The notes beneath the pieces are model-generated. The model was not told the origin of the DNA. It searched no databases and worked only from the letters and a program-made list of their open reading frames with translations. A stretch of 64,000 nucleotides of DNA from Pantoea deleyi (GTDB lineage Bacteria > Pseudomonadota > Gammaproteobacteria > Enterobacterales > Enterobacteriaceae), in assembly GCF_022647325.1 (NCBI RefSeq), contig NZ_CP071405.1:372001-436000 (forward strand), in the 5' to 3' direction. The translations under genes were made by a program, and so were the position numbers. Below are positions 11,562 through 21,365 of this stretch, one piece after another; within the stretch, counting starts at the first letter, position 1, and the number at the start of each line of letters is the position of its first letter.

Positions 11562-13181
11562 TTAGCGTTGCGGGCCGGCTTTCACCAGCGCAGCGCCTGC
11601 GGCGTTGTCGGTGTACTTCGCGAAGTTATCAATGAAGCGCTTCGCCAGATCGTCGGCGGCAGCGGTCCACTGCTCTTCACTCTCCCAGCTACGACGCGGA
11701 TCGAGCGTGTCACTGTCCAGTTCACCCAGCGATACCGGCATCTGCAGGTTGAAGATCGGCAGGGTTTCCGTCGGCACATCATCCAGTTCACCCGCCAGGA
11801 TCGCATTGATAATGGCGCGGGTGTTCTTCAGGGAGATGCGTTTGCCACTGCCGTTCCAGCCGGTATTGACCAGATAAGCCTGCGCACCGGACGCCTCCAT
11901 CCGTTTCACCAGCACTTCCGCATACTGCGTCGGATGCAGCGTCAGGAAAGCCGCGCCGAAACAGGCGGAGAAGGTTGGGGTAGGCGCCGTGACGCCCCGT
12001 TCGGTTCCGGCCAGTTTAGCGGTGAAGCCCGACAGGAAGTGATACTGCGTCTGCTCCGGCGTCAGGCGTGAAACCGGCGGCAGCACGCCAAACGCATCGG
12101 CGGTCAGGAAAATGACTTTCTTCGCGTGGCCCGCTTTGGAGACCGGCTGCACGATATTGTCGATGTGATTGATCGGGTAGGAAACGCGGGTGTTTTCCGT
12201 CTTGCTGCCGTCAGCGTAATCAATGCTGCCATCTTCGCGAACCACCACGTTTTCCAGCAGCGCGTTGCGGCGAATAGCGCGGTAGATCTCGGGCTCAGCC
12301 TGCTCAGAGAGGTTGATGGTTTTCGCGTAGCAGCCGCCTTCGAAGTTAAACACGCCATCATCGTCCCAGCCGTGCTCATCGTCGCCAATCAGCTGACGAT
12401 CGGGATCGGTGGAGAGCGTGGTTTTGCCGGTGCCAGAGAGGCCAAAGAAGACCGCCACATCACCCGCTTTGCCGACGTTGGCCGAGCAGTGCATCGACGC
12501 GATGCCCTTCAGCGGCAGCAGGTAGTTCATGATCGCGAACAGACCCTTCTTCATCTCGCCGCCGTACCACGTACCGCCAATCAGCTGCATGCGTTCGGTG
12601 AGATTAAAGGCGACGAAGTTTTCAGAGTGCAGCCCCTGCGCCTGCCAGTCAGGGTTGGTGCATTTGGCGCCGTTCATCACCACGAAATCGGGCGTGAAGT
12701 CGGCCAGCTCGGCGTCGTCCGGCTGGATGAACATGTTCTTCACAAAGTGCGCCTGCCAGGCCACTTCGGTGACAAAGCGCACGCTCAGACGCGAATCGGC
12801 ATTCGCGCCGCAGAAGGCATCCACCACAAACAGGCGTTTGCCGGAGAGCTGGCGGGTCACGCAGCTTTTCAGCGCGTCCCAGGTCTCCTGCGACAGCGGC
12901 TGGTTGTCGTTTTTGCCGGTGCCCTGATCGTTCCACCACAGGGTATCGCGCGTGGTGTCATCACGTACGATGTACTTATCCTTTGGCGATCGCCCGGTGA
13001 AAATCCCGGTATCTACGGCAATCGCACCGCTCTGCGTCAGGGTGCCACGAGCAAAACCTTCGAGGTCCGGGCGCGTCTCTTCCTGAAAGAGCGTGTCGTA
13101 ATCAGGGTTGTAAACCACTTCCGTGGTATCCACGATGCCCAAAGCGGCAAGGTCTTGCGAGGTCAGGCCGTTAACGCGCAT
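11562..13181 (-). CDS. pckA: ATP-dependent phosphoenolpyruvate carboxykinase PckA
   Basis: Converts oxaloacetate and ATP to phosphoenolpyruvate, CO2 and ADP, the first committed step of gluconeogenesis. The 539-residue protein matches the family. Lys212 and His231 are metal/substrate ligands, the P-loop is GLSGTGKTT at about 247-255, and the metal site [13 protein letters not shown] follows. The start at 13181 is set by the GGAG ribosome site 9 bases upstream and the conserved N-terminus MRVNGLT; the frame stays open for 42 further codons without family similarity. The leader upstream contains two hairpins described separately. Confidence 0.97.
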   Translation of the reverse strand: MRVNGLTSQDLAALGIVDTTEVVYNPDYDTLFQEETRPDLEGFARGTLTQSGAIAVDTGIFTGRSPKDKYIVRDDTTRDTLWWNDQGTGKNDNQPLSQETWDALKSCVTRQLSGKRLFVVDAFCGANADSRLSVRFVTEVAWQAHFVKNMFIQPDDAELADFTPDFVVMNGAKCTNPDWQAQGLHSENFVAFNLTERMQLIGGTWYGGEMKKGLFAIMNYLLPLKGIASMHCSANVGKAGDVAVFFGLSGTGKTTLSTDPDRQLIGDDEHGWDDDGVFNFEGGCYAKTINLSEQAEPEIYRAIRRNALLENVVVREDGSIDYADGSKTENTRVSYPINHIDNIVQPVSKAGHAKKVIFLTADAFGVLPPVSRLTPEQTQYHFLSGFTAKLAGTERGVTAPTPTFSACFGAAFLTLHPTQYAEVLVKRMEASGAQAYLVNTGWNGSGKRISLKNTRAIINAILAGELDDVPTETLPIFNLQMPVSLGELDSDTLDPRRSWESEEQWTAAADDLAKRFIDNFAKYTDNAAGAALVKAGPQR

Positions 13182-13515
13182 TTTACTGCTCCTTAAATCG
13201 GTGTCTGTTCTGCACAGCAGAGATAGGTTGGGATCGTGCCGCCAGCTGTTGCATCGGATACAACCGATGACTGACACGCCCCGGCGCATCGTTGCGGGAC
13301 GCTGCAACGCGAGCCGGGCTGTTCAGGCATCGGCCCCGGGCTTCCGGGCGTTTGCACGATCGCGCGCAGTTTACTCTTCTGCGTTTCGGGAAAAAGGGCA
13401 GTGATCTAAAAATGCGACTCAGGGCGCGTTAAGGCCATGTTTCGAACGTTTAAAAGATGTTATGAAAGTAAAAAAAGATAATTTGTCTGAAAAATTATGG
13501 GGATAGCGGGGCGGG
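13182..13515 (-). promoter_or_regulatory. pckA upstream region
   Basis: This non-coding stretch separates hslO (its terminator is at 13516-13540) from pckA. The far end (about 13430-13500) is AT-rich and is the likely promoter zone for pckA on the minus strand. The near end is GC-rich and folds into two hairpins. No precise -10/-35 pair stood out. Confidence 0.5.
13280..13348 (-). promoter_or_regulatory. Tandem hairpins in the probable pckA leader
   Basis: Hairpin one is a two-part stem: 13280-13285 pairs with 13313-13318, and 13290-13295 pairs with 13304-13309 around an 8-base loop. Hairpin two pairs 13335-13339 with 13344-13348 around a 4-base loop. Neither is followed by a U-tract. If transcription starts in the AT-rich zone upstream, both lie in the pckA 5' untranslated region. 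Function is unknown. Confidence 0.5.
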
Positions 13516-13540
13516 GAAAATGGGGCGGCCGGGGCCGCCC
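13516..13540 (-). terminator. Terminator of the hslO operon
   Basis: An 8-bp GC stem (13523-13530 with 13533-13540) has a very short loop, and the minus strand then reads CATTTTCC. It lies directly after hslO. Confidence 0.7.
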
Positions 13541-13546
13541 GGAGGA

Positions 13547-14413
13547 TTAGTGCAGTCGGTCACTGTTCTCATGCGAGTGGCTGCGGATAGCAGCGATATC
13601 GACCGCATCAAACACGTAGTCTGAACCGCAGTAGTCACAGTGCATTTCGATTTTGCCATCTTCCGCAATAATCTCATCTACCTCTTCCTGTGGCAGCGTG
13701 GTCAGCACCTCACCACAGCGTTCGCGCGAGCAGGTGCATTTGTAGATCACCGGCTGCGGATCGTAGAGCGTAACCTCTTCCTGATGGTAGAGACGCCACA
13801 GCGTTTCGTTGGCAGGCAGGTCGATCAGCTCTTCCGTTTTAATGGTTTCAGTCAGCGTGGCCAGATGCTCGAACGCCTCTTTTTCCGTATCCTGCGCTGG
13901 CAGCACCTGCAGCAGGATCCCGGCCGCGCCTTTGTCGCTGGTGCGAATAAACAGGCGCGTCGGCAGCTGCTCAGAGCGCATGAAGTAATCTTCCAGGCAT
14001 GCCGCCAGAGTATCCCCCTCCAGACCAACCACGCCCTGATAGCGCTCACCCTTTTCCGGGGTGATGGTGATCACCAGATAGCCGTTGCCGACCATGCTTT
14101 TCAGGGTGCTGTCCGCCGGGATCTCGCCTTTCAGACGCGCCACGCCGCGCAGCTCCTGATTGTTGTTGCCGTTGATAACCGCCAGCGACAGCGGGCCATC
14201 GCCCTGCAGCTGCACGGTGATTTCGCCATCAAACTTCAGCGTGGCGGTCAGCAGGCTGGTGGCGACCAGCATCTCACCCAGCAGGGTGTTCACCGGTGCC
14301 GGATAGTCGTGGTTCTTCACGGTTTCACGCCAGGTGTCAGAGACGTTCACCAGCTCGCCGCGCACAGCGGCATGTTCAAACAGATAACGGTGCAGTTGAT
14401 CCTGGACTGACAT
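13547..14413 (-). CDS. hslO: Redox-regulated chaperone Hsp33
   Basis: Cytoplasmic holdase activated by oxidation, protecting proteins during oxidative stress. The 288-residue protein ends in the redox switch: Cys226 and Cys228 (CTC) and Cys259 and Cys262 (CDYC) bind zinc when reduced. The start at 14413 gives the conserved [10 protein letters not shown]; a further upstream ATG adds 14 unrelated residues. It lies downstream of hslR on the same strand (50-base gap), the heat-shock pair known from E. coli. Confidence 0.96.
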   Translation of the reverse strand: MSVQDQLHRYLFEHAAVRGELVNVSDTWRETVKNHDYPAPVNTLLGEMLVATSLLTATLKFDGEITVQLQGDGPLSLAVINGNNNQELRGVARLKGEIPADSTLKSMVGNGYLVITITPEKGERYQGVVGLEGDTLAACLEDYFMRSEQLPTRLFIRTSDKGAAGILLQVLPAQDTEKEAFEHLATLTETIKTEELIDLPANETLWRLYHQEEVTLYDPQPVIYKCTCSRERCGEVLTTLPQEEVDEIIAEDGKIEMHCDYCGSDYVFDAVDIAAIRSHSHENSDRLH

Positions 14414-14463
14414 ATTTTTTTCTCTCACTGGAACGGGGTGATGGCGCGTCAGCAAAGACGACG

Positions 14464-14865
14464 TTATTCATCACCCGATAATTTAAACTTCATCAAATCG
14501 CGACGCTCTTTTTTATCAGGTCGCCGATCGGGGTGGGGCATAGTCAGCGCATTAAGCTTGCGCGCCTGCGCCACTTTTTCGCGTTTTTCGATACTGGCCT
14601 CGGTTTCCCGATAGAGCTGCTGAGCTTCGCTGGCAGGACGGCGCTGAGTGGTGACTTCTGCCACGATCACCGTGCGTTCGTCGTTGCCCTGACGCAGCGT
14701 CAGCTCTGCATTCAGCTCCACCACTTTGCTGGGTTTGCTGCGCTGACCGTTGTAATGCACTTTGCCGCCTTCAATCATCTCCCGCGCAATCGCCCGGGTT
14801 TTGTAGAAGCGCGCGGCCCACAGCCATTTGTCGAGGCGGACCTCTTCGCTGTTTTTCTCTTTCAT
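14464..14865 (-). CDS. hslR: Ribosome-associated heat shock protein Hsp15
   Basis: Binds free 50S subunits carrying nascent chains and helps recycle them. The 133-residue protein has an S4 RNA-binding domain near residues 9-60 ([16 protein letters not shown]) and a Lys/Arg-rich tail. It is transcribed with yrfG upstream (13-base gap) and hslO downstream. Confidence 0.95.
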   Translation of the reverse strand: MKEKNSEEVRLDKWLWAARFYKTRAIAREMIEGGKVHYNGQRSKPSKVVELNAELTLRQGNDERTVIVAEVTTQRRPASEAQQLYRETEASIEKREKVAQARKLNALTMPHPDRRPDKKERRDLMKFKLSGDE

Positions 14866-14878
14866 TGCTGCTCCTGAC

Positions 14879-15526
14879 TCAGATCAGCGTCCGGTAATCG
14901 CCGGTGGCGCGGTGACGCTGAAAGATTTGCTCAGGACGCCCCGAATCGGGATTCTTTACGCCTAAGCACCCGCCGATGCCCCATAACGTCGCAGCATCCA
15001 GAATCACTTCGCTGTCATCGATAAACAGCGTGCGCGGCGCAGAAAAGCCGGTGTGCTGTTGTACCGCCTGCCATAAGCGCTGGTCTTCTTTCGGATACCC
15101 AAAGGTATGGGTGGAAAGTAATAAATCAAGGTGCGGCGCTAAACCTGTCTGCGCCAGTTTGACGTCAAGATTATAGGGATGCGCATTGGTCAGCAGGATG
15201 GTGCGCTTACCCATGCGACGCAGCGCCTGCAAAAAAGGCAGCGTATCGTCACGCAGCGCGATCCGGCTGCGCATCGCCCAGGTCATGGCACGGATGTCGA
15301 GCGCCAGCGCCTCTGACCAGTAATCGAGACAATACCAGTTTAGCGTATGGGCGACGGCCTGATACTTTTCCGCGATGATCGCGTCGGCGTCGGCGCGGGG
15401 GATGCCACGCTGCTGGCTCAGCTCTCCGGGCACATGCTCCAGCCAGAAGTGGCGGTCAAACGCCAGATCCAGCAGCGTGCCGTCCATGTCGAGCAGCACG
15501 GTATCCATCTCAGACCAGTTAACCAT
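14879..15526 (-). CDS. yrfG: GMP/IMP nucleotidase YrfG (HAD family)
   Basis: HAD-family 5'-nucleotidase; the E. coli homologue acts on GMP and IMP. The 215-residue protein carries the DxDGT nucleophile motif (Asp13 and Asp15 in LLDMDGTLLD), the second motif LLTNAHPYN and the third FIDDSEVILDAA. It is the first gene of the yrfG-hslR-hslO unit and follows igaA on the same strand after 57 bases. Confidence 0.92.
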   Translation of the reverse strand: MVNWSEMDTVLLDMDGTLLDLAFDRHFWLEHVPGELSQQRGIPRADADAIIAEKYQAVAHTLNWYCLDYWSEALALDIRAMTWAMRSRIALRDDTLPFLQALRRMGKRTILLTNAHPYNLDVKLAQTGLAPHLDLLLSTHTFGYPKEDQRLWQAVQQHTGFSAPRTLFIDDSEVILDAATLWGIGGCLGVKNPDSGRPEQIFQRHRATGDYRTLI

Positions 15527-15583
15527 CGCGGGATCTCACCCTGAAAAAAAACCGGGCGACAGGGTAGCACAGAAGGGCAGGGC

Positions 15584-17719
15584 TCAGAATATTGAGCGCA
15601 CGCCCTGTAAAGTTCCGAGGTTGTGGTTGAAGCACTTGTCGTAATATTGCTGGATATCGATCATGCGCTGGCGGTTGCGGTGCATACGGCGCAGTGCCAG
15701 CAGCCCGTTAAACACGCCGCAGATCAGCAGCACCAGCAGCAGCAAAACGGTGCCCAGATAGCGCCACTGCGCCATGGCATCCGGCTCGTTGTGCAGCGCG
15801 ATATGACGCGTGCCGTTGGCATCGGTTGAGATGCTGGTGATGATGCCGCTGGCGCTGAAAGGCGTGTGCAGCAGCATGGCGGAGAGACGCTGCAGCTCGC
15901 GCCACTGAGAAGGCGGATCGAGGTCGAACAGCGACACGGTTGGCTGAGGCTGATTCACCAGCTGACGTCCCTCGTCGCTGACGATCAGGAAGCCACCCGG
16001 CGGCGGGCTGTTAAGATTCTCGGCCGCCCGGCGGGTTTCGCGGAAGAAGAAGGTCGAGGTGGCGGTATTCACCAGATTTTCCAGCGCTTCCGCACTGACC
16101 GGGCGCAGCAGCACATTCATGCCGTTGAGCTGGCCGGAGTCCGCCCGGCGCATCAGCGCTTCCCAGTCTTTGGCGTTGCCCAGATTCACCAGCGCATTCT
16201 TCAGGCGCATACAATCCTGCGGCTGATTACAGAGATCCTGCGTCTTCATTACCAGATCGGAGAAATCATCCAGCAGGATCATGCCGGACTTCTGAATCGC
16301 CGAAGCCAGCTGCGGGTTCAGTTTGGGGTCGGTATTGGTTTCCGGATGCAGCTGCTTTGTGGTGGTTTCCAGCAGCGCCGAGGCTTTATCGATAATATCC
16401 GACTGAGGCTGTGGCAGCGGCGTGGCGTTGTTCCAGTAGACCGCCGAGCAGTCAAACGGCATATAGGCGTAGCTGCGGTTGCTCTGATAGTTATCCGGCA
16501 CCGAACACATCCCAGTGCCGCTGACTTTCAGGCTGTCGCCGATGTTCAGGGCCACACCGCTGAGTTTATCGACGCTGCTGACTTCCAGGCTGTCAGTGCC
16601 TCTGGCCCAGGCCAGGCTCAGTTTCACCGGCATGCTGAGCGGGATCCAGGTGACCAGCATCGTCAGCACCATCAGCGACCCGCAGGCCAGCACCACGTTT
16701 TTCCGCCAGCGCTGGATCGGAAAGTTTTTCACTTCATCCTGCAGCGACAGGAAGCGGCCCTGACGCACCACCTGACGATTAAGGTAGATCTCCACGTCGG
16801 TAATCTGACCGAGATCGTGGGCGACATAAGGCTGCCAGTGCGGCGGATAGGCGAGGTCGATAATTCCCAGGGTGATGTTGCTCTGCTCCTGGTTTGATTC
16901 GCTGAACAGACCCCAGCGTTTCGGCGCGCCGCGCAGACAGTGGATATCGCGCAGGCCGCGCTCGCCGGGAACGCGATAGAGCAGCCACAGGCTGGCCGCA
17001 ATCATCACGGTTCCGGTCAGCACCAGCCAGATCATCAGGGTGGCAGGCACGAGCAGGCTGAAGAAGAACAGTAAAAAGGCCAGGGAGATCGTCACCGCTT
17101 CACGCGTGCCGTCGGGACGCGACAGCCGGTACTCTTCTGGCGTCTCTTTGCGCACCTTCAGCAGCTCGATGTTTTCCGTTTCCGCCTTGCGGATTGAGGC
17201 GTTGGTCGACATCGGACGCATCAGCGTCGGCAGCGACTGCTGATCCACGGCGTAGTCGGCCAGCGAGTGGCCGTTCAGCGAGATCACCAGCGGAATGGAT
17301 TGGGTACGGATCAGCTCGACGTAGTTTTCGTCGGTGATGTACTGCTCCCACAGCGGCGGCAGATGAACTTCAACTTCATCCAGGTAGTAGCGCCATTTGT
17401 GTGGGTCGTCAGTTGAGAGGCCGTAGCGGGTAATCGCCCGGGTAACCGGATAGACATTGTTGCTCTGCGCCGTCAGCGTCAGACGCTCCGATGTCCTGCG
17501 TTTGTCGGTGGTAACCGAGGTGCGGGACTGCTTTTCCAGCGCGGCGACATACTTGTCGACGGCTTCGCGCTCCTGAGCAGAGAGTTTACGGCAGGGCGGA
17601 CTGATAAATGGCAGTGGCTTCGCCAACGGCGGGCGATGCCGCATAGCGTACCAGAACCCAATACCTGCCAGGATTGAACAGGTCAGCACTATGGCCAGGA
17701 TCGTAAAGATTGTGCTCAT
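15584..17719 (-). CDS. igaA: Inner-membrane Rcs regulator IgaA
   Basis: Essential inner-membrane protein (UmoB/YrfF) that holds the Rcs phosphorelay inactive through RcsD. The 711-residue protein has a first membrane helix at residues 3-25, a cytoplasmic region, a paired hydrophobic block near residues 210-250, another helix near 345-365, a large periplasmic domain with four Cys, and a last helix near 655-675. This matches the known multi-pass layout. It is divergent from nudE across 392 bases. Its presence makes Rcs control of envelope genes such as the YjbE-like gene plausible in this organism. Confidence 0.95.
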   Translation of the reverse strand: MSTIFTILAIVLTCSILAGIGFWYAMRHRPPLAKPLPFISPPCRKLSAQEREAVDKYVAALEKQSRTSVTTDKRRTSERLTLTAQSNNVYPVTRAITRYGLSTDDPHKWRYYLDEVEVHLPPLWEQYITDENYVELIRTQSIPLVISLNGHSLADYAVDQQSLPTLMRPMSTNASIRKAETENIELLKVRKETPEEYRLSRPDGTREAVTISLAFLLFFFSLLVPATLMIWLVLTGTVMIAASLWLLYRVPGERGLRDIHCLRGAPKRWGLFSESNQEQSNITLGIIDLAYPPHWQPYVAHDLGQITDVEIYLNRQVVRQGRFLSLQDEVKNFPIQRWRKNVVLACGSLMVLTMLVTWIPLSMPVKLSLAWARGTDSLEVSSVDKLSGVALNIGDSLKVSGTGMCSVPDNYQSNRSYAYMPFDCSAVYWNNATPLPQPQSDIIDKASALLETTTKQLHPETNTDPKLNPQLASAIQKSGMILLDDFSDLVMKTQDLCNQPQDCMRLKNALVNLGNAKDWEALMRRADSGQLNGMNVLLRPVSAEALENLVNTATSTFFFRETRRAAENLNSPPPGGFLIVSDEGRQLVNQPQPTVSLFDLDPPSQWRELQRLSAMLLHTPFSASGIITSISTDANGTRHIALHNEPDAMAQWRYLGTVLLLLVLLICGVFNGLLALRRMHRNRQRMIDIQQYYDKCFNHNLGTLQGVRSIF

Positions 17720-18111
17720 GCTCTGCTCAACTCAGCCAAAATGCTGCCTTCACTTTTAACTTACGCTCCCGGTTATGCGCACGGTCAGCGCGGCACAGCG
17801 GAAGATTATATAACCCCGAGGTGTCAGGCATCTGATGAAATAGTGCCAGCGTATATCTGATTAGCATTTGTTAAACCATGCCTTGTCCGAATGGTAACCG
17901 GCTCAGACTGGATTAAATATCGGTATTATCTGAAACTTATCGCAGCATATTGACTAATGCAAATTTAGTCTTAACTGATAACTAAAGGCTGTTATTCAAT
18001 CGTCAGAATCTATGTAACGATGACGCCCTTGTCTGACTGTCGCACAATTGCCTGTGGTTAGGTATGCTAATTTACGCCCGCCAGGAGGCGCAGAATAATT
18101 TTGAGGCTGAT
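17720..18111. other. 392-base divergent region between igaA and nudE
   Basis: No gene is seen. For igaA the minus strand offers a TATAAT -10 (complement of 17805-17810) with no good -35. For nudE a TATGCT -10 lies at about 18063-18068 with only a weak -35. The segment is AT-rich in the middle. Confidence 0.45.
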
Positions 18112-18675
18112 ATGAAAATTCCAAAAAAACCTGACATCCTCAATATCACCGCCGTGGCGCGTTCGCGGTTATTCACGATTGAATCGGTCGACCTGGCCTT
18201 CAGTAATGGCGCGCGTCGCGTTTATGAGCGTATGAAGCCCTCAGAACGGGAAGCCGTGATGATTGTGCCGATTATCGACGATCATCTGATCCTGATTCAG
18301 GAATACGCCGTCGGACTGGAAACCTATGAACTTGGTTTCCCGAAAGGGCTGATCGATGCCGGAGAAACCGTCAACGAAGCCGCCGTGCGTGAACTGAAGG
18401 AAGAGGTCGGTTTTGGCGCGCGCGATCTGACGACGTTGGGCAAACTCACGCTGGCCCCCTCCTATTTCTCCAGCAAAATGAACATTGTGGTGGCGGAAGG
18501 GCTGTATGCTGAGAGGCTGGAAGGGGATGAGCCGGAGCCGCTGATTGTTCACCGCTGGCCGCTGAGCGATATGCTGTCTCTGCTGGCAGAGCCCGATTTC
18601 CGCGAGGCGCGCAACGTCAGTGCGCTGTTTATGGCCCGCGAATGGCTGGTCAGACAGGGACGACTGAGTTACTGA
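18112..18675 (+). CDS. nudE: ADP-compounds hydrolase NudE
   Basis: Nudix hydrolase acting on ADP-ribose, Ap3A and NADH. The 187-residue protein contains the complete Nudix box (Gly-x5-Glu-x7-Arg-Glu-x2-Glu-Glu-x-Gly) starting at GLIDAGE. The start at 18112 (MKIPKKPDIL) aligns with the family; an in-frame ATG 48 bases upstream adds an unrelated segment. The stop codon lies inside the hairpin at 18673-18703. In E. coli nudE is next to mrcA; here three extra genes lie between. Confidence 0.95.
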   Translation: MKIPKKPDILNITAVARSRLFTIESVDLAFSNGARRVYERMKPSEREAVMIVPIIDDHLILIQEYAVGLETYELGFPKGLIDAGETVNEAAVRELKEEVGFGARDLTTLGKLTLAPSYFSSKMNIVVAEGLYAERLEGDEPEPLIVHRWPLSDMLSLLAEPDFREARNVSALFMAREWLVRQGRLSY

Positions 18676-18703
18676 TTGCGCCAGCCGGCAGCCGGCGCAA
18701 TCA
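18673..18703. terminator. Hairpin after nudE
   Basis: A 10-bp perfect stem (18673-18682 with 18694-18703) encloses an 11-base loop and lies between the convergent nudE and permease genes. No U-tract follows on either side, so intrinsic termination would be weak. Confidence 0.55.
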
Positions 18704-18720
18704 GCAGAGAAAGCACGGAA

Positions 18721-20019
18721 TCAGTCCGTCAGCGCGCCTGCCTGCCGCGCCGATAACCGCCGGAACAGGGGCGCCGCGACCAGATAAATCAGGCAGGCGA
18801 CGATTAACGAGTTGAAGACCGGTACGCCGCGCTCGATAAACAGGCCGGTGGCCGCGCCTGCGAGGCTGGCGATCAGCGCCGGCCAGCCGATCGACGCCGA
18901 AACGGGCGGCAGGGCATTCTCTGCGCGGCCCAGCGCAAGCGTCTGGCGGCTGGTTTTCAGCACGTAGTAATCAATAATCATTACCCCCAGCACCGGCGGG
19001 AAGACCACACCCAGCAGCTCCAGGAAATCGACGAACCGGTCGAGGATCCCCAGAATCGAACAGAGTGTCCCGAGTATCCCCAGCAGCAGCGTAATCACCT
19101 GATAGCGCGGCTTGTAGCCCGTCACGCCCTCAATGGCATTAGTGATGCCCAGCGTGGAGGAGTAGAGATTCAGATCGTTGACGCGCAGGGTAGAAAAGAC
19201 CACCGCGAACAACCCCAGGGTGCTGGTGGTCTGCGTAATGATGGCGATGATGTCGGAGGTCTGTAGCTCTCTGGCGACCAGAATCGCCAGGCCATTGATC
19301 CCATATTCACCCGCCAGAATAGTCAGCAGCGTAATGGCGAACACATCCCTGCCGTTGCGTGAGAAACGGGTCAGATCCGGCGTCATCAGGCTGGCCAGGA
19401 TCGCGCCGCCAATCACCATGGTAATCGCCGCGCTGACGGTAATGGGGTCGGCCGCCACTGCGGGTTGAGCAACAGGGCCAGCCTGACCGTGGAAGGCGTG
19501 CCAGAAAATCCAGCCCACCAGCGCAATAAAGAGGGGAACGGCAATGCGGGCGGTAAACCGCAGCGCCCGGAAGCCAAAGGTCACCAGCAGAGTCAGGACA
19601 CCCCCCGACAGCGCCGCCGCTTCGGCGAAACTGAGTTTACCGTCCAGCGCATAGCTCAGCGACCGGGCGAAGACCGCATTCTGAATGCCGAACCAGCCCA
19701 GCAGGCTGACCGCCACCAGCAGACCAATCAGCACCGAACCGTGACGGCCAAAACCGCACCAGCGCGCCAGCAGGCTGCCGGGCAGGCCTTCGCGCATCCC
19801 GGCATAGCCGAGCGCAAACGTCAGCACACCGAACAGCAGACTCGCCAGGGTAATCGCGGTAAAGGCTTCCCCCGTGGACATTCCGTTGCCCAGCACCGCA
19901 CCGAGCATAAACTGGTCCAGCGCCGTCAGCATCCCCATGTGCACAATCGCGACGCTGAGCAGCGAAAGTCGTTTGTTTTCAGGCACGCGACTCAGGGGAT
20001 AATCGTCAAATTTACTCAC
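18721..20019 (-). CDS. CodB-like NCS1 nucleobase permease
   Basis: A 432-residue multi-pass protein with about 12 hydrophobic segments. It resembles the cytosine permease/NCS1 family; the N-terminal block SRVPENKRLSLLSVAIVHMG and a central MTPDLTRFSRN segment are typical. It would import a purine, pyrimidine or related ring compound with a cation; the substrate cannot be read from sequence. It is 20 bases downstream of the LuxR-type regulator gene on the same strand, suggesting a shared transcript. A cytosine deaminase gene (codA) is in the window but 19 kb away. Confidence 0.82.
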   Translation of the reverse strand: MSKFDDYPLSRVPENKRLSLLSVAIVHMGMLTALDQFMLGAVLGNGMSTGEAFTAITLASLLFGVLTFALGYAGMREGLPGSLLARWCGFGRHGSVLIGLLVAVSLLGWFGIQNAVFARSLSYALDGKLSFAEAAALSGGVLTLLVTFGFRALRFTARIAVPLFIALVGWIFWHAFHGQAGPVAQPAVAADPITVSAAITMVIGGAILASLMTPDLTRFSRNGRDVFAITLLTILAGEYGINGLAILVARELQTSDIIAIITQTTSTLGLFAVVFSTLRVNDLNLYSSTLGITNAIEGVTGYKPRYQVITLLLGILGTLCSILGILDRFVDFLELLGVVFPPVLGVMIIDYYVLKTSRQTLALGRAENALPPVSASIGWPALIASLAGAATGLFIERGVPVFNSLIVACLIYLVAAPLFRRLSARQAGALTD

Positions 20020-20039
20020 TACAGGGTTTCCTTACCGGT

Positions 20040-20729
20040 TTAAATAAAAATAACGCCAGCGCTGAGAAAGCGTTCCGGCAGATAACTTTCCAGCGATTCT
20101 GCATAGCAGTAGCTCTCAAATTGCTGAAGCGAATGCACCCCGGCTTTCTGATAAAGCGTCGTGATGCGGTTGCTGATGGTTTTGACGCTGAGGTTATAGA
20201 TACGCGCAATCTCTTTGGCATTGAACCGCCGCAGCAGCAGGAAGATGACATCCAGTTCGGCGGAGGTAAACAGCGGATGCGCCAGCCGCGTGGTCAGCAC
20301 GGACGCCTTCTTTTGATCGATAAAGCGCATCGCGGAGAGATTATCGACCGGGCGCGCATTCCAGATACAGCCCAGCAGCTGCTTATTGTGGTCGAACACC
20401 GGGTATTTTTCGCTGATAAAAGGGGAGAGGTAGTTATTACCGTACCAGTAATGCGTTTCAATCACGGCGACACTGCCTTTAGCCGCTTCAGCCTGCTGGT
20501 CGTGCTCGCAGAACTGATCGGCACAATCGCTCCAGGGGGTAGGAAATTCATTATCCTTTTTTCCCTCTAAGCGATAATTTTCAGGCGTCGCCGTGTACTT
20601 TCTGGCCGCTTCATTCATATAAAGATGCTGTGAAGTCGCATCCTTAAATCCCCACGGGGTCGGTAACAGATCCATTGTTGTGGCGAATGGGGCGATAAAT
20701 TCATCGATACTACGGTAGGGGCTATCCAT
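20040..20729 (-). CDS. PAS-like/LuxR-type HTH transcriptional regulator
   Basis: A 229-residue protein. Residues about 15-140 look like a PAS-type sensor domain (PWGFKDATSQHLYMNEAARKY at the front, PVFDHNKQLLGCIWNARPVD at the back). Residues about 150-210 form a LuxR-type helix-turn-helix (LTSAELDVIFLLLRRFNAKE, then NLSVKTISNRITTLYQKAGV). There is no receiver Asp motif, so it is not a classical response regulator. It sits between the acetyltransferase gene (24-base gap) and the CodB-like permease (20-base gap), so it likely governs one or both. Base composition is more AT-rich than the neighbouring core genes. Confidence 0.78.
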   Translation of the reverse strand: MDSPYRSIDEFIAPFATTMDLLPTPWGFKDATSQHLYMNEAARKYTATPENYRLEGKKDNEFPTPWSDCADQFCEHDQQAEAAKGSVAVIETHYWYGNNYLSPFISEKYPVFDHNKQLLGCIWNARPVDNLSAMRFIDQKKASVLTTRLAHPLFTSAELDVIFLLLRRFNAKEIARIYNLSVKTISNRITTLYQKAGVHSLQQFESYCYAESLESYLPERFLSAGVIFI

Positions 20730-20753
20730 GGCACCTCGCTGAAATGATTCAGA

Positions 20754-21164
20754 TTATAATCGTTTTGCCAGATAGTAGCGCGCGTAGCGCTCTGCATAGC
20801 CTTCCTGTTCGCCATACACGCGATAACCTAATTTCTCGTAGAAACCGCGAGCCTGGAAGCTCAGTGTATCTACCACTGCCATATGACAGTGCCGGTTGCG
20901 CGCTTCCTCTTCCGCTGCCTGCATCATCTGACGCCCTGTGCCATGCATGCGCTGCGCTTCCGCTATCCAGAAATAGTGGATATCGAGCGTGCCGCACCAG
21001 GTATGCGCTAACAGGCCACCCTGAATATTTTTTTCATCATCATACAAAATAACATTCAATGTTTTCATATTGATGTCAGCGAAACCACTATTATGCTGCC
21101 AGAGCTGCTGAATAATATATTCTTCACTTTTCTGGTCAGGCACATCGCCAATTTTAATTTCCAT
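20754..21164 (-). CDS. GNAT-family N-acetyltransferase
   Basis: A 136-residue GNAT protein. The acetyl-CoA-binding motif is RMHGTGRQMMQAAEEEA near residues 78-95 (R/Q-x2-G-x-G/A type), followed by VVDTLSFQARGFYEKLGYRV typical of motif B. Substrate unknown. The start at 21164 (MEIKIGD) is chosen since the open frame upstream to 21311 lacks similarity and crosses AT-rich spacer DNA. It is the first gene of a minus-strand trio with the PAS/LuxR regulator and the permease. AT-rich composition suggests transfer. Confidence 0.82.
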   Translation of the reverse strand: MEIKIGDVPDQKSEEYIIQQLWQHNSGFADINMKTLNVILYDDEKNIQGGLLAHTWCGTLDIHYFWIAEAQRMHGTGRQMMQAAEEEARNRHCHMAVVDTLSFQARGFYEKLGYRVYGEQEGYAERYARYYLAKRL

Positions 21165-21365
21165 ATATAAACAGTTTCCGCGAATAATTAAATAAGAGCA
21201 ATTCGACAGGTTTCTTATCACGATAAAAAGCGAGGCGCAAGAGCCAATATCCCCCCTGTTATACGAAGCGGTAACTATTATGCTGGTCCGGCGTATTGAG
21301 TTGCCATGCAATCTGTTTTATCCGCTGGCACCAGGGAAACGCGATTTTCAGCACTATAATAAAAT

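Noticed and set aside
12126..13196. 356-codon open frame antisense to pckA
   Set aside because: Shadow frame of pckA with His/Arg-rich nonsense composition.
13182..13307. N-terminal extension of pckA by 42 codons
   Set aside because: The conserved N-terminus and GGAG ribosome site are at 13181, and the extension covers the hairpin leader.
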